Shown: positions 24,324 to 33,448, numbered from the stretch's first letter. The stretch: DNA of 64,000 nt from Streptomyces cavernae (GCF_004023625.1 NZ_RPDJ01000034.1:62001-126000); one strand, 5' to 3'. Program-made: numbers and translations. Notes: generated from the letters alone by a model not told the origin.

Positions 24324-25439
24324 CTACGACGGGACGGTGGCACCGGCGGGCGTCTCGTCGGGCCCCGGCTCCCGGGGCGGGTCGCTGAGCTGCTCGCGCA
24401 CGTAGTTCCAGACCACCGCGATCAGCGCGGCGACCGGGACCGCGAGCAGACTGCCCACGATGCCGGCCAGACTGCCGCCCAACGTCACCGCCAACAGGAT
24501 CACCGCCGCATGGAGGCCGAGTCCACGACTCTGGATCATGGGCTGGAACACGTTGCCCTCCAACTGCTGCACCACCACGATGATGGCCAGCACGAACAGC
24601 GCGTCCGTCGGGCCGTTGTAGACCAACGCGATGAGAACCGCGACCAAACCGGCGAACAGCGCGCCGACGATCGGCACGAACGCGGAGACGAACGTCAGCA
24701 CCGCCAGCGGGAGCACCAGGGGTACCCCGAGAACCCACAGGCCGATGCCGATCAGAACCGCGTCGAGCAGACCGACGGCCGCCTGGGAACGCACGAACGC
24801 GCCCAGCGTGTCCCAGCCGCGCGCGGCCACGGCCGGCACGTCGGTGGCCAGCCGACCGGGCAGCTGACGGGCAAGCCACGGCAGGAACAGCGGTCCGTCC
24901 TTGAGGAAGAAGAACATCAGGAAGAGCGCGAGGACGGCGGTGACCAAGCCGTTGACCACGGTGCTCACTCCCGAGACGACCGTGGTGACCATGCTGCCCA
25001 GGCCGTCCTGAGCGCGGGCGACCGCGGTGTCGAACGCCTTGCTGATCTGGTCGTCGCCGATGTTCAACGGCGGCCCGGCGGCCCACTCGCGCAGCTTCTG
25101 GATGCCTTCGACCACGCCGTCGGTCAGCTCGCCCGACTGGGAAGCCACCGGCACCGCGATCAGAGCGATGATGCCCGCGGCGACCAGGAGGAACAGCAGG
25201 GTCACCACCGACGCGGCCAGCGCGGGACGCCACCCGTGCCGACGCAGGAAACGGGTCACGGGCCAGGTCAGCGTGGTGAGGAAGAGACCGACTATCAGCG
25301 GCCAGACGACCGACCACATCCGGCCCATAACCCAGAGGGCCACCGCGAGCATGACAAGTACCAGCAGCATTTCCCCGGAGACACGCGCCGATGTGCGGAG
25401 CGCGGCGCGGGCTCTCGCGGAACTCAGGGTGGCAGACAT
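24324..25439 (-). CDS. AI-2E family (PerM-type) membrane transporter
   Basis: Polytopic membrane protein of 371 residues with about eight hydrophobic segments: two near the N-terminus (MLLVLVMLAVALWVMG, WPLIVGLFLTTLTWP), one at about 80-100, then a cytoplasmic or external loop (about 110-155), and five more to residue 340. The family signature region FVPIVGALFAGLVAVLIAL and the following NVFQPMIQSRGLGLHAA are both clear. Family members export autoinducer-2, act as Na+/H+ antiporters or have unknown cargo, so I do not assign a substrate. Start ATG 25439. The short C-terminal tail is Pro/Glu-rich. The 9-bp repeat array lies just beyond its stop codon. Confidence 0.88.
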   Translation of the reverse strand: MSATLSSARARAALRTSARVSGEMLLVLVMLAVALWVMGRMWSVVWPLIVGLFLTTLTWPVTRFLRRHGWRPALAASVVTLLFLLVAAGIIALIAVPVASQSGELTDGVVEGIQKLREWAAGPPLNIGDDQISKAFDTAVARAQDGLGSMVTTVVSGVSTVVNGLVTAVLALFLMFFFLKDGPLFLPWLARQLPGRLATDVPAVAARGWDTLGAFVRSQAAVGLLDAVLIGIGLWVLGVPLVLPLAVLTFVSAFVPIVGALFAGLVAVLIALVYNGPTDALFVLAIIVVVQQLEGNVFQPMIQSRGLGLHAAVILLAVTLGGSLAGIVGSLLAVPVAALIAVVWNYVREQLSDPPREPGPDETPAGATVPS

Positions 25440-25580
25440 GGGGTCACTTTATTGGTACGCGGCTCAGGCTTCGCCATCGCCGCCGGTCAGTCGCCGGGCA
25501 GAGGACGCACACCGGTCGGGCGGGGACACGGGCACGGCCACCGGCGGCGTCAGCCCCGCCGGGCCGAGCCAGTAGCGCTG

Positions 25581-25752
25581 TCAGTTTTCCCCGGGCCGTG
25601 CGTCGGTACTGTGCCAGTTCTGTCGGGGCCAGTACTGCACCTGCCAGTTCTGCCGGGCCGTACGCCAGTACTGCCCCTGCCAGTTCTGCCGGGCCGTACG
25701 CCAGTACTGCCCCTGTCAGCCCCGCCGGGCCGTACGCCAGTACTGTCGTCCC
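25581..25752. repeat. Tandem 30-36 bp repeats copying the 3' end of the adjacent gene
   Basis: CAGTTCTGCCGGG-type landmarks recur at 25645, 25681 and 25717 (36-bp spacing), with shorter, diverged copies at 25615 and 25582. The rightmost copy holds the last codons of the minus-strand membrane protein gene. Read on the minus strand, the frame stays open for 44 codons past that gene's TGA and repeats GQYWRTARQNWQ. Confidence 0.9.
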
Positions 25753-26486
25753 TTCTCGTCGCGCACGATCACGCCGAGTTTCGCCAACTCCGCACGCAGC
25801 TCGCGGGCGTCGTCGGCGTCGTTCTTCGTTTTCAGTGCCGCCGCGCGAGCCTCCAGCAGTGCGCTCGCCCCCTCGGGCAGGCCCGCGTTCCCCGGCACCC
25901 AGCGCCGGAACTCGCTCCGGTGCGGATCCTCGTCGGCCCAGCCGTAGCCGTGCTCGGTGAAAGCGTCGGCGAGCCGTTGCCAGGAGAGGCCGCAGTCCTC
26001 CCGGGCGAGCTCCACGTCCCCGCGGCCTAGCAGCACGAGCTGCTTGCCGTCCCGGACCGCCAGTACGATCGCGTCACGCGGGAAGTCCCGCTCCTCGCCC
26101 CTGATGGTGAGTACCACGCGGACGTCGGAGATGCGGGCGCCCAGCGACTCGTGCACCGCGATGAACCCGACCACGAGACCCAGCAGGGCACACACGGTGG
26201 CGGCACCGATGGTGCGGCCGGGCTCGGGGACCGAGGTCAGCAGCTCGGCCGGCCCCTGTAGCGGTGCCCAGCGCAGGGTCACCAGCCAGTCGGCGGCGAG
26301 TGTGACCACCCAGCCGATCGCACCTCCGCACACAACACAGAAGAGCACCAAGAACCAAGCCGGCTCCCCGAGCACGGTGACTTTGCGCCCCTGCGGGGTC
26401 CGCTCGGTCAGCTCGGTCCGCAGGCTTGGCGGGGTCTGCGGGGTCTGCGCGATCTGCGAACCCCGCGGGTCCGCTTCCTTCCTCAT
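25716..26486 (-). CDS. Conserved two-TM hypothetical protein (YqeB-like)
   Basis: Membrane protein of 256 residues of unknown function; I believe actinobacterial relatives are named YqeB, but that is recall. ATG 26486 (MRKEADP) is chosen as start. Two transmembrane segments lie at about 50-75 (WFLVLFCVVCGGAIGWVV) and 105-130 (TIGAATVCALLGLVVGFIAV). The soluble part has RISDVRVVLTIRGEERDFPRDAI, QLVLLGRGDVELAREDCGLSW and FRRWVPG. The C-terminus YWRTARRG is one unit of a tandem repeat that continues in frame beyond the TGA at 25716-25718, so the stop may be recent. Confidence 0.75.
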   Translation of the reverse strand: MRKEADPRGSQIAQTPQTPPSLRTELTERTPQGRKVTVLGEPAWFLVLFCVVCGGAIGWVVTLAADWLVTLRWAPLQGPAELLTSVPEPGRTIGAATVCALLGLVVGFIAVHESLGARISDVRVVLTIRGEERDFPRDAIVLAVRDGKQLVLLGRGDVELAREDCGLSWQRLADAFTEHGYGWADEDPHRSEFRRWVPGNAGLPEGASALLEARAAALKTKNDADDARELRAELAKLGVIVRDEKGRQYWRTARRG

Positions 26487-26750
26487 GTCCACGCTTCTGC
26501 TCTTCCGTCGGGTGGTGCCGGCACCGGCCGCGGACAGCGGCATGGTCTCCACTCTGGACAGGACTCGCACTTCCAGTCGTCGGCCGATGGTCTACGGTGC
26601 CTGCGACTTTGGTTGCGCCCAGGGGGAGGGCGCGGCCCAGAGACGCGGCCCAGAGCGGCGATCGGCCGGATGGAGCAAGATCACGGGCGGGCGGGCGCGG
26701 TCCCGGCCAAGCTGAGTCCGCCCCGACCCGTCGACATCCCGGGACACCCC

Positions 26751-28058
26751 ATGCCACTCACGCTCGGTCCGCGTTTCCGCCCCCATCCCCATCCCCGTCC
26801 TCGTCGCCGTCCGCGCCCGGGCCCGCGCCTACGTCCAGGCGCGCGTCTCCGCCCGTTGTTCGTCGCCCTGCTCGGTACCTCCTGTCTCGGCGGCCTGCTC
26901 GTCGCTCCGACGGCCGGCGCCGCTTCCGCCGCTGGTGCGGTCAGTGCCGAGGGAGTCCGTCGCGCCGGTGGAACCGGAGGGGACGAGCGTGGCCTCCAAC
27001 GACAGCTCGAAGAACTGGTCGGCACCGCCGGAGGACCACCGGGTGTCATCGTCGTGCTGCGGCGCGGGGAGACGTCCCGCGTCCTGCGCGCCGGCGTCGC
27101 CGATCTGCAGAGCGGCCGTCCGATCCGGCCCACCGACCACATGCGGATCGCCAGTACGGCGAAGGCGTTCAGCGGTGCCGTCGCTCTGCGTCTGGTGCAG
27201 CAGCGCGCGCTCCGCCTCGACGACACGATCGGCCGCAGGCTGCCCCGGCTCCCGCGCGCATGGCGGTCGGTGACCCTGCGCCAGTTGCTGAACCACACGA
27301 GCGGACTGCCCGACTACTCCGAGGACCCGGAGTTCCGGGAACTGCTCGCGGAGGATCCGCGCCGGACCTTCGACCCCCGTCGACTGCTGGACTTCGTGGC
27401 GGACGAGCCCCTGCGCTTCCGGCCGGGCTCGCGGTACCGGTACTCCAACTCCGACAACATCGCCGTGGCGCTGATGGCGGAGGCGGCCACCCGCAGGTCC
27501 TACGAGGAACTGCTCCGCCGGATCGTCTACCGACCACTCGGACTGCGCGACACCAGCCTTCCCCTGGGCTACGAACTGCCGGAGCCGTTCATGCACGGCT
27601 ACGACGTCCAGCCGCCCGGACCGCCGGAGGACGTCAGCGAGTTGCTGGGCGCCTCCGGTGTGTGGGCCTCGGGCGGGATCGTCTCCACTCCACGTGACAT
27701 GACGCGGTTCATCCGCGCCTACGCCGCCGGAGAACTGACGTCCAGGACGGTGCTGCGCGAACAGCGCCGCTGGATCGAGGGGGCCTCCGAACCGGCCGGT
27801 CCCGGCCGCAACAAGGCAGGACTCGCCATCTTCCGCTACAGCACTCGCTGTGGGGTCGTGCTGGGGCACACCGGGAACTTCCCCGGCTACACGCAGTTGA
27901 TCGCCGCGACGCCCGACGGCCGGAACTCCCTCACCTTCTCGCTCACCACTCAGGTGAACAAGACGAGCGACCCGGCCCTCCTGAAAAGGCTCCGCACCAT
28001 CCAGGAGAACGCGGTCTGCACCCTCCTCCACCACCGCCGTGGTCCGGGCCGGAACTGA
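26751..28058 (+). CDS. Secreted serine hydrolase (beta-lactamase/DD-carboxypeptidase type)
   Basis: Extracellular penicillin-binding-protein-like serine hydrolase of 435 residues. The start ATG 26751 gives an unusually long Arg/Pro/His-rich n-region before the hydrophobic core LFVALLGTSCLGGLLVAPTAG (signal end near residue 60). The class C-like fold shows S-x-x-K as STAKAF with SMR-type context (MRIASTAKAF), Y-x-N as YSNSDN and H-x-G as LGHTGNFPGY, so the active site is complete. Similar Streptomyces enzymes are DD-peptidases such as R61-type, or esterases. It is divergent from the YqeB-like gene, with a 264-bp gap between them. Confidence 0.9.
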   Translation: MPLTLGPRFRPHPHPRPRRRPRPGPRLRPGARLRPLFVALLGTSCLGGLLVAPTAGAASAAGAVSAEGVRRAGGTGGDERGLQRQLEELVGTAGGPPGVIVVLRRGETSRVLRAGVADLQSGRPIRPTDHMRIASTAKAFSGAVALRLVQQRALRLDDTIGRRLPRLPRAWRSVTLRQLLNHTSGLPDYSEDPEFRELLAEDPRRTFDPRRLLDFVADEPLRFRPGSRYRYSNSDNIAVALMAEAATRRSYEELLRRIVYRPLGLRDTSLPLGYELPEPFMHGYDVQPPGPPEDVSELLGASGVWASGGIVSTPRDMTRFIRAYAAGELTSRTVLREQRRWIEGASEPAGPGRNKAGLAIFRYSTRCGVVLGHTGNFPGYTQLIAATPDGRNSLTFSLTTQVNKTSDPALLKRLRTIQENAVCTLLHHRRGPGRN

Positions 28059-28213
28059 CGGACGTTGTTCACGGGTGCGTCCGAACCAGCAGGGCGGCGG
28101 ATGAACACACGGCTGAGTGACCTCCCCACCACGGCCACCGACGGAGGAGGACCGGCTGCGCGCGCGGGGTTGTCGGTGAGGCGCCCGGGGCGAGGATGCG
28201 CCCGGGGGGAGGG

Positions 28214-28678
28214 TCAGCCGCCGGGGGCCTCGACCGCCGAGGCGACGTCGTCGAGATCCCTCGCGACGGCTTTCCTCACCGCCCGTGCGCCCACGCCCCC
28301 CAGAATCCTGGCGAGCAGGCCCGGGACGCCTCCGGGGGCCTCGGCCGTGAACGTCATGCGGACCGTCGTCGTCGACGGGCCGTCCGCCCGCAGCAGCCAC
28401 TCCGAGATGTAGCGGGTGCCATGTGATACGGCCTCCACCACGAAGCGCTCGGGTGGTTCGCTGGCGGTCACCCGCATCTCCTCGGTGGCTTCCTTGCCGA
28501 ACATGCGACGGGTCTCCCGCCACCGCGTGCCGACGTCGAAGGACCCGTCCGTGAGGATTTCGACCTTCGAGACGCTGCTGAGTACGCGCTCCATGCCCGC
28601 GAGGTCGGTCAGGGCCTCCCACACAGGACCTCGGGCAGCGGCGATGCGCCGCTCCACGACGACGCTTCTGCTGGTCAT
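28214..28678 (-). CDS. SRPBCC family (polyketide cyclase/dehydrase-like) protein
   Basis: Small START-fold protein of 154 residues: SVVVERRIAAARGPVWEALTDLAGMERVL at the N-terminus, the antiparallel sheet (GTRWRETRRMFGKEATEEMRV, TTTVRMTFTAEAP) and a C-terminal helix. Such proteins bind a hydrophobic ligand in a deep pocket and can be cyclases, stress proteins or simple carriers. No active site is recognisable. Its minus-strand neighbour 125 bp upstream is a second SRPBCC protein of the AHSA1 type; they may share a transcript. Confidence 0.8.
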   Translation of the reverse strand: MTSRSVVVERRIAAARGPVWEALTDLAGMERVLSSVSKVEILTDGSFDVGTRWRETRRMFGKEATEEMRVTASEPPERFVVEAVSHGTRYISEWLLRADGPSTTTVRMTFTAEAPGGVPGLLARILGGVGARAVRKAVARDLDDVASAVEAPGG

Positions 28679-28803
28679 GGCTTCATGAAACCACCGGGGT
28701 CCGACAACCGCCCGATGGCTGCCCGCTGCCGTCGGTCGAGGCAGGACGCGGTGTTCCGGCCTGCCTCGTGACCACGGTCGGCTCGTACGTCGGAGGAGCG
28801 AGT

Positions 28804-29256
28804 TCAGTCGCTCGCCTCTTCGGCGAGGAAGGCGGTCAGGCTGTCGAGGAGCATGGTGCTACCCTGCTCGGCCATGTCACGTTCCTCGACGGTGTCGCAG
28901 GTCTGGTGGACCACGATCTGCGTGTGGTGGTCCTTCTGCTCGTCGAGTTCTACGGTCATGGTCGCCGGCGAGGCTTTGCCGGGTACGTCCATGGCGACCA
29001 CCAGGAGGCGGTTCTCGGTGACCTCGAGATACGAGCCGGTCAGTGGGAACTGTCCTCCGTCGGGCGTGGCCATGGTCGCCTTCCACGCTCCGCCCGGCCG
29101 TACGTCCATCTCGACGGAGCCGGCGACGGCGTAAGCCCACCGGGCGTAGAGCTCCGGGGTGGTCCACGCCCGCCACACCTGCACCGCGGGGGCGTCGAGC
29201 GTTCGGGTCAGCTTGTAGGAGTAGCCGTTGGCCGCGGTGGTCTGCTCGGTGCTCAT
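28804..29256 (-). CDS. AHSA1-type SRPBCC protein
   Basis: START-fold protein of 150 residues like the Hsp90-activator Aha1 C-terminal domain. The family opening LTRTLDAPAVQVWRAWTTPELYARWA is clear, followed by VEMDVRPGGAWKATM and VPGKASPATMTVELDEQ. ATG 29256 (MSTEQTT) is preceded by GAGGAGA at 8-9 nt. Members are frequently next to ArsR or HxlR regulators; an HxlR gene lies 143 bp upstream on the same strand. Function unknown; the usual guess is binding or detoxification of a small hydrophobic compound. Confidence 0.82.
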   Translation of the reverse strand: MSTEQTTAANGYSYKLTRTLDAPAVQVWRAWTTPELYARWAYAVAGSVEMDVRPGGAWKATMATPDGGQFPLTGSYLEVTENRLLVVAMDVPGKASPATMTVELDEQKDHHTQIVVHQTCDTVEERDMAEQGSTMLLDSLTAFLAEEASD

Positions 29257-29362
29257 GCTTCGTCTCCTCGTGTTCCCAGTCACGGCCCGGTCGGGCCTGT
29301 CGCATCTGTAGACGCCCGGGGGCGCGAATACTCATCGGTCTCCAGCCGTCAGCGACCGAAGG

Positions 29363-29391
29363 GTGGTGAACGCGGTTTGGTGGCCCACGTC
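29363..29391. repeat. Outlying copy of the accessory-island direct repeat
   Basis: GGTGAACGCGGTTTGGTGGC and the following CCACGTC match the repeat found at 37853 and 39203 with about three differences, in the same orientation. It sits just beyond the stop codon of the HxlR gene, about 4 kb outside the island. Confidence 0.6.
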
Positions 29392-29399
29392 GAACTAGC

Positions 29400-29777
29400 T
29401 CACACACCTCTTGCGGCGCTGCTCTCCTGGGCGTCGAGAAGTTCGTCGCCGTGCTCGTTCGCCCAGCGTCCGAGCGCCATCATCGGACCATCGACCAGGC
29501 TCTGCCCCAAGCCGGTCAGGGCGTAGTCGACGCGCGGTGGCGCCTCGGCATATGCGTGGCGCTCGACCAGTCCGCCCGCGAGCAGACGGTGCAGGGAGTC
29601 GGTCAGCACCTTGTCGCTGATGCCGCCGATTGCAGCGCGGAGCTCGCGGCGTCGGCGTGGTCCCACGCGAAGTGCCGCCAGCACAACAGGATCCCAGGTA
29701 TGGGCGAAGAGATCGGTGGCCGCGCGCAGACGGCAATCGGCGACCAACTCATGGCAGTGGGCGTCGTGATCAGTCAT
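29400..29777 (-). CDS. HxlR-family transcriptional regulator
   Basis: Winged helix-turn-helix regulator of 125 residues. The family Cys-containing N-terminus (HCHELVADCRLRAATDLFAHTWD) precedes VVLAALRVGPRRRRELRAAIGGISDKVLTDSLHRLLAGGLVERHAY and a beta wing with YALTGLGQSL. Conserved cysteines can make these redox or electrophile sensors. ATG 29777 is used; a longer start (MGG) is possible. The gene is divergent from an NADPH-dependent reductase 100 bp away, which it probably controls. Confidence 0.88.
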   Translation of the reverse strand: MTDHDAHCHELVADCRLRAATDLFAHTWDPVVLAALRVGPRRRRELRAAIGGISDKVLTDSLHRLLAGGLVERHAYAEAPPRVDYALTGLGQSLVDGPMMALGRWANEHGDELLDAQESSAARGV

Positions 29778-29877
29778 CTCGCCGCCCATCATCGCGCGCC
29801 GGTCACGCACTGATTGGTGCGGAACACCTTCCCTACCGTAATCACCCGACCGACCGCCAGGGGAGAGGCACAGACAA

Positions 29878-30543
29878 ATGCGTATCGGGATTCTGGGAAC
29901 AGGGACACTGGCAGCGGCCCTGGGTGAGGGCTGGGCACGTGCGGGACATCGGGTGGCGATCGGCGGACGGTCGCAGGTCAAGGCGGAGAAGCTTGCCGAG
30001 CGGCTGGGCCACGAAGTGCTCGCCGTCGCGCCGCATGAGGCGGTCACCGGGCGCGATGCGGTGCTCCTCGCCGTTTCCTGGGACGGTGTGGAGGACATGT
30101 TGGGATCTGTGGGCGCGTCCGACGGCGTGCTCAAAGGGATGCCGCTGATCGATCCCACGAACGCCGTCACGCATGGCATCGGCACTCTGCTCATGGAATC
30201 CGGCGCGTCGATGGCGGCGCGGATCGCCGAGCTTGCTCCGGGAGCCCGGGTCGTGAAGGCGTTCCATCTGTTTCCCGCCGACCAGTGGACGCGCCCACCC
30301 GGTGACGGCCGGCCCCGTGTGACGGTGGCGATGTGCGGCGACGATGCGAAGGCCCTGCGCGTCGCCGGCGAACTGGTCCGTGACGTCGGCGGAATCCCGG
30401 CAGCTCTGGGAACGCTGAGTCGCGTCCGCCAGCTGGAGGAGGTGGCGGGTTTCGTCATCGGCCTGGCCTTCGCAGGCTTCGACCCCAGCTCCGCCGTCCC
30501 TCACATCCCCTCGAACGACAGGCACGTCGGCTCGCAGAGGTAG
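29878..30543 (+). CDS. NADPH-dependent F420-reductase-like oxidoreductase
   Basis: Rossmann-fold protein of 221 residues. The dinucleotide motif GILGTGTLAAALGEGWARAGH opens the sequence and IGGRSQVKAEKLAE follows, with Arg/Ser after the second strand indicating NADP(H). DAVLLAVSWDGVEDML, PLIDPTNAV and VVKAFHLFPA are family stretches. It resembles NADPH:F420 reductases and the wider NAD-binding family PF03807; the true partner cofactor is not certain. The ATG at 29878 follows AGGGGAGAGG by about 9 nt. A divergent HxlR regulator gene lies upstream. Confidence 0.83.
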   Translation: MRIGILGTGTLAAALGEGWARAGHRVAIGGRSQVKAEKLAERLGHEVLAVAPHEAVTGRDAVLLAVSWDGVEDMLGSVGASDGVLKGMPLIDPTNAVTHGIGTLLMESGASMAARIAELAPGARVVKAFHLFPADQWTRPPGDGRPRVTVAMCGDDAKALRVAGELVRDVGGIPAALGTLSRVRQLEEVAGFVIGLAFAGFDPSSAVPHIPSNDRHVGSQR

Positions 30544-30596
30544 GCGGGCGACCTACCCGGGCGCCCACCGGGGCGGAGGCCCCGCCCTTCAGCGCG

Positions 30597-31598
30597 TCAG
30601 GACCTGTGGATGGGAGCCGCACCGACCCAGCGGTGATAGGCGTCCACGTCGACGTTGCTGCCGCAGACGATGGTGACCACGTGTCGGCCGGCGAAGCGGT
30701 CACGGTCTTCGAGGATCGCCGCGATGCCGAGCGCGGCCGACGGTTCGACGACGAGGCCGGCGTGGTCGAGGAGCATCCGCATACCGGCGATGATCGACGC
30801 CTCCCGAACCAGGACGGCGTCGTCGGCGACCAGAAGGAGGTCGTCCAGGACGACCGGAATGGGACGCCGGCCGGCGACGCCGTCAGCGATGGTGTCGGTC
30901 GAGTCGGTGGTGACGACACGCCGTTGGCGCCACGAGTGCGTCATCGCCGGTGCGCCCAGCGGCTGGACGCAGATCACCTCGACCGCGGGTGCCAAGGTCT
31001 TCAGCACATGACCCACGCCGGTGGCCAGCGCCCCGCCGCCGAGGGCGATCAGGACGGTGTCGAACGACGTCTCGGTGTCCACCAGTTCCAGGCCGATGGT
31101 CGCCGCGCCCTCGCAGGTCTCGATGTCCAGGCTGTCTTCGAGCAGCCGGATACCTTCGTACCGCGCGATGGCCGCGGCCCGCTCGCGAGCCATTTCGTGG
31201 TCTCCGTCCACCAGCTCCAGCCTGGCGCCCAACGCGCGGATGCGATCAAGCTTGGCCACAGTCGCAAAGCGGGATGCCACGACGGTGACGTCGAGCCCCC
31301 GGCCACGACCGGACCAAGCGAGGGCCTGGCCGAGGTTGCCCGCGCTGGCGCACACCACGGCTCGCGAGCCATTGTCGGCGAGCAGGCTCGCGACCACCTC
31401 GGTGCCGCGGGCCTTGAAGCTGCGGACCGGGTTCGCCGTTTCGAGCTTGATGCTCAGCGTGCACCCGAGGCCGGGCTCCAGCGCCTCGCAGCGGTACAGC
31501 GGACTGTCGAGAAAGACCGGGTCGATCACCCGGCGAGCCGCCCGGATCCGAGAGGTGTCGAGGCGCGTCTCCTGCACGACACAGCAGCGTAGCGTCAC
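30597..31598 (-). CDS. PLP-dependent threonine/serine dehydratase-like enzyme
   Basis: Fold-type II PLP enzyme of 333 residues without an ACT domain. The Schiff-base lysine is in VRSFKARG, the phosphate/substrate loop is ASAGNLGQALAW, the cofactor Gly loop is ALGGGALATG, and the terminal SNVD matches the usual Ser contact to the pyridine. It resembles catabolic threonine ammonia-lyases or 3-hydroxyaspartate/serine racemase-type enzymes. GTG 31598 is used as start; GTG 31577 is possible, and the frame is open further. It is distinct from the ACT-containing ilvA at 45.9 kb, so it likely has a catabolic or specialised role. Confidence 0.82.
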   Translation of the reverse strand: MTLRCCVVQETRLDTSRIRAARRVIDPVFLDSPLYRCEALEPGLGCTLSIKLETANPVRSFKARGTEVVASLLADNGSRAVVCASAGNLGQALAWSGRGRGLDVTVVASRFATVAKLDRIRALGARLELVDGDHEMARERAAAIARYEGIRLLEDSLDIETCEGAATIGLELVDTETSFDTVLIALGGGALATGVGHVLKTLAPAVEVICVQPLGAPAMTHSWRQRRVVTTDSTDTIADGVAGRRPIPVVLDDLLLVADDAVLVREASIIAGMRMLLDHAGLVVEPSAALGIAAILEDRDRFAGRHVVTIVCGSNVDVDAYHRWVGAAPIHRS

Positions 31599-31895
31599 CG
31601 GCGCCGTCCTATGAGCAACTGCCAGGGCTTGTAAGTCCGTTGAGGTATGCCCTTGTTGGGGCGGGTTCCTCAGGTCGTCGCCCGACAACAGGTCGGCCCA
31701 CGACTCGGTGGACTTCCGCGGTCCCTCCGGGAGAGCGATCAGTTCCGTGGAAGCGCCGTGGAAGCGCCGACGCGCACGCCCATCAACGCCGGTACCGCCC
31801 AGCCCAGCCCAGCCCAGCCCGCAGGAACCGGCAGGGATCCTGCCGAGGTACTGCCCTTGCGGGACCGGGCGGGGTCGGCGTGGTCGGCGTGGTCC
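31599..31895. other. Gap with a short CCCAG repeat and a possible IS remnant
   Basis: On the minus strand just upstream of the dehydratase the frame reads AYLNGLTSPGSCS then stop, ending at about 31603, which reminds me of C-terminal tails of some IS transposases; this is weak. A (CCCAG)n run of about four units lies near 31797. No gene is evident. Confidence 0.3.
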
Positions 31896-33086
31896 TTAGT
31901 TGGGATTGTTGGCGTGCGTGAGGGTCGTCCAGGCGTTGAAGTAGTTGTCCGTGCCGGAGGGCCGGTGTGCCTCGGTGTACTTCTGGGTGTTGGACATGCT
32001 GATCCCGAGGCGGTTCTGGAGGGCGTTGAACCCGACCTCCGTGACCTGGTCGAGGCCCTTGTTGACCGAGCCGCCGCACAGCCAGGAAGGTACGGCGGTG
32101 CCGTTCTCGTAGGAGGTGTGGAAGCCCAGCGCGTAGCGCAGCCGGTCCTGGATCCTCGGATAGAGGTCCTGACCCTGGATGCGGCTGGTCTCCGCGACGT
32201 CGGCTATGGAGGCGATGCCCCAGCCGGTGTGCCCGAAGTCCCGGCAGGTCTCCTGGGAGAGGCCGTTGGTGAAGGTGCTCTGGCCCTGCCAGTACTTGAT
32301 GATCTCGGCGCTGGTGTCGATGCTGCTGCCCGCCGGCGGCTTCGGCAGGTCGCCGTCACTGGTCAGGTAGATGTACGCGGGAACCCGGGCGAGGTAGGTG
32401 CTGACCGCCTTGTCGTAGCTGGCGCGGTCCTCGATGAAGACCGAGATGCCGATCGCCGCCTCGGTCATGACCAGTTCCCAGTTGCCGTTCTTGGTCGCAG
32501 CGCCGTTGATCACCTCGGGCAGGTAGACGGTGCGCAGCATGGTCGCGAAGCGGCCCGCGCCCGGCCAGCCGCCGTCGTAGGTGTACTTGATGATCTCGGC
32601 GGCGCGCGGCCAGGTCGACCCGGCCCAGCCGGTCTGCAGCGGGGCGTTGGTGTTGGTGTGATCGGTGATGGTGGCGGACCAGGCGTCCATGATCTCGATC
32701 GACTTCTTGGCATACCTGGCGTCCCGGGTGAAGTACCAGGCGAGCGCTTGGGTGTAGGCCGCGATGGCGTCCTGACGCTCGTCGGTGCAGCCGCGGTTGG
32801 GGTTGGACGACGACCCGCACTCCACGACGGCCCGCGGCTTGGCGGTACGCGACAGTGAAGCGTAGGAGCTGGCCATCATGTTGTCGTAGGCGGCCTTCCA
32901 TGGCTGTTGGCCGGCCTGCACCTTTGACCGGGCGTAGTCGAGCTGGGCCCGGCTCACCAGCACGCCTGGGTGGGTGAAGGTGGTCGGTGCGGCCGATGCC
33001 CGCGGGGCCGGGCCGGTGAGCTCAAGGCTCAGCAGGCCGGCCAGCAGGGCGAGAACACTCAGCAGGGCGGTTCTGGTTCGTGTCAT
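31896..33086 (-). CDS. Secreted alginate-lyase-like polysaccharide lyase
   Basis: Extracellular protein of 396 residues with an alpha/alpha-barrel of the alginate-lyase superfamily (PF05426-like). The signal peptide is TALLSVLALLAGLLSLELTG, cut after ASA near residue 33. Family stretches include HPGVLVSRAQLDYARSKVQ, QPWKAAYDNMM, NWELVMTEAAIGISVFIEDR and the later CRDFGHTGWGIASIADVAE with the candidate catalytic Asn/His/Tyr set. ATG 33086 follows AGAGG by about 9 nt. It should cleave uronic-acid-containing polymers; exact substrate is not deducible. It is an isolated gene bordering the accessory island. Confidence 0.83.
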   Translation of the reverse strand: MTRTRTALLSVLALLAGLLSLELTGPAPRASAAPTTFTHPGVLVSRAQLDYARSKVQAGQQPWKAAYDNMMASSYASLSRTAKPRAVVECGSSSNPNRGCTDERQDAIAAYTQALAWYFTRDARYAKKSIEIMDAWSATITDHTNTNAPLQTGWAGSTWPRAAEIIKYTYDGGWPGAGRFATMLRTVYLPEVINGAATKNGNWELVMTEAAIGISVFIEDRASYDKAVSTYLARVPAYIYLTSDGDLPKPPAGSSIDTSAEIIKYWQGQSTFTNGLSQETCRDFGHTGWGIASIADVAETSRIQGQDLYPRIQDRLRYALGFHTSYENGTAVPSWLCGGSVNKGLDQVTEVGFNALQNRLGISMSNTQKYTEAHRPSGTDNYFNAWTTLTHANNPN

Positions 33087-33218
33087 CCGATGACCTCTTC
33101 TGTTCACGAATGAGAACGCAGTTCCGAATGCGGAAAGATTGGCCTGGACCATAAGGAATGCCTGTGTACATGTCAATACACGCGTGCGACCCGTTCACGG
33201 AGGACCGGTCCCGGACAG

Positions 33219-33254
33219 CAACGGAGCCCAACTCCTCGGAGTTGGGCTCCGTTG
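33219..33254. terminator. Long hairpin at the left border of the accessory island
   Basis: A perfect 17-bp inverted repeat (33219-33235 with 33238-33254) with only TC between the arms. For minus-strand transcription it lies downstream of the first DUF4291 relic, so it may be that gene's original terminator, shielding the lyase promoter. Confidence 0.8.
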
Positions 33255-33448
33255 GCGTGTGGCACGGTGCGCAGCTGTATCAAGCCAGACGTCCGGCCTT
33301 CGACCGGACGTTCAGATGGATGGTCAGACGGATGGTCAAGGACTCGGTCTCGTCCGCTCAACCGGCGCGTCCGCGGGGCGGGTTGAGTGATCACCCTCCG
33401 GCCGACGCCACACCGATCGGCGGTGACACCAGTCGGTCGCCCCCGTAG

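Noticed and set aside
24134..24343. Possible Asp-Ala-Asn repeat protein on the minus strand
   Set aside because: It is only the translation of the 9-bp DNA repeat; no ribosome site, no folded sequence on either side.
31603..31650. IS transposase remnant (AYLNGLTSPGSCS on the minus strand)
   Set aside because: Only about 14 residues, recalled resemblance, no inverted-repeat end or neighbouring transposase sequence to support it.
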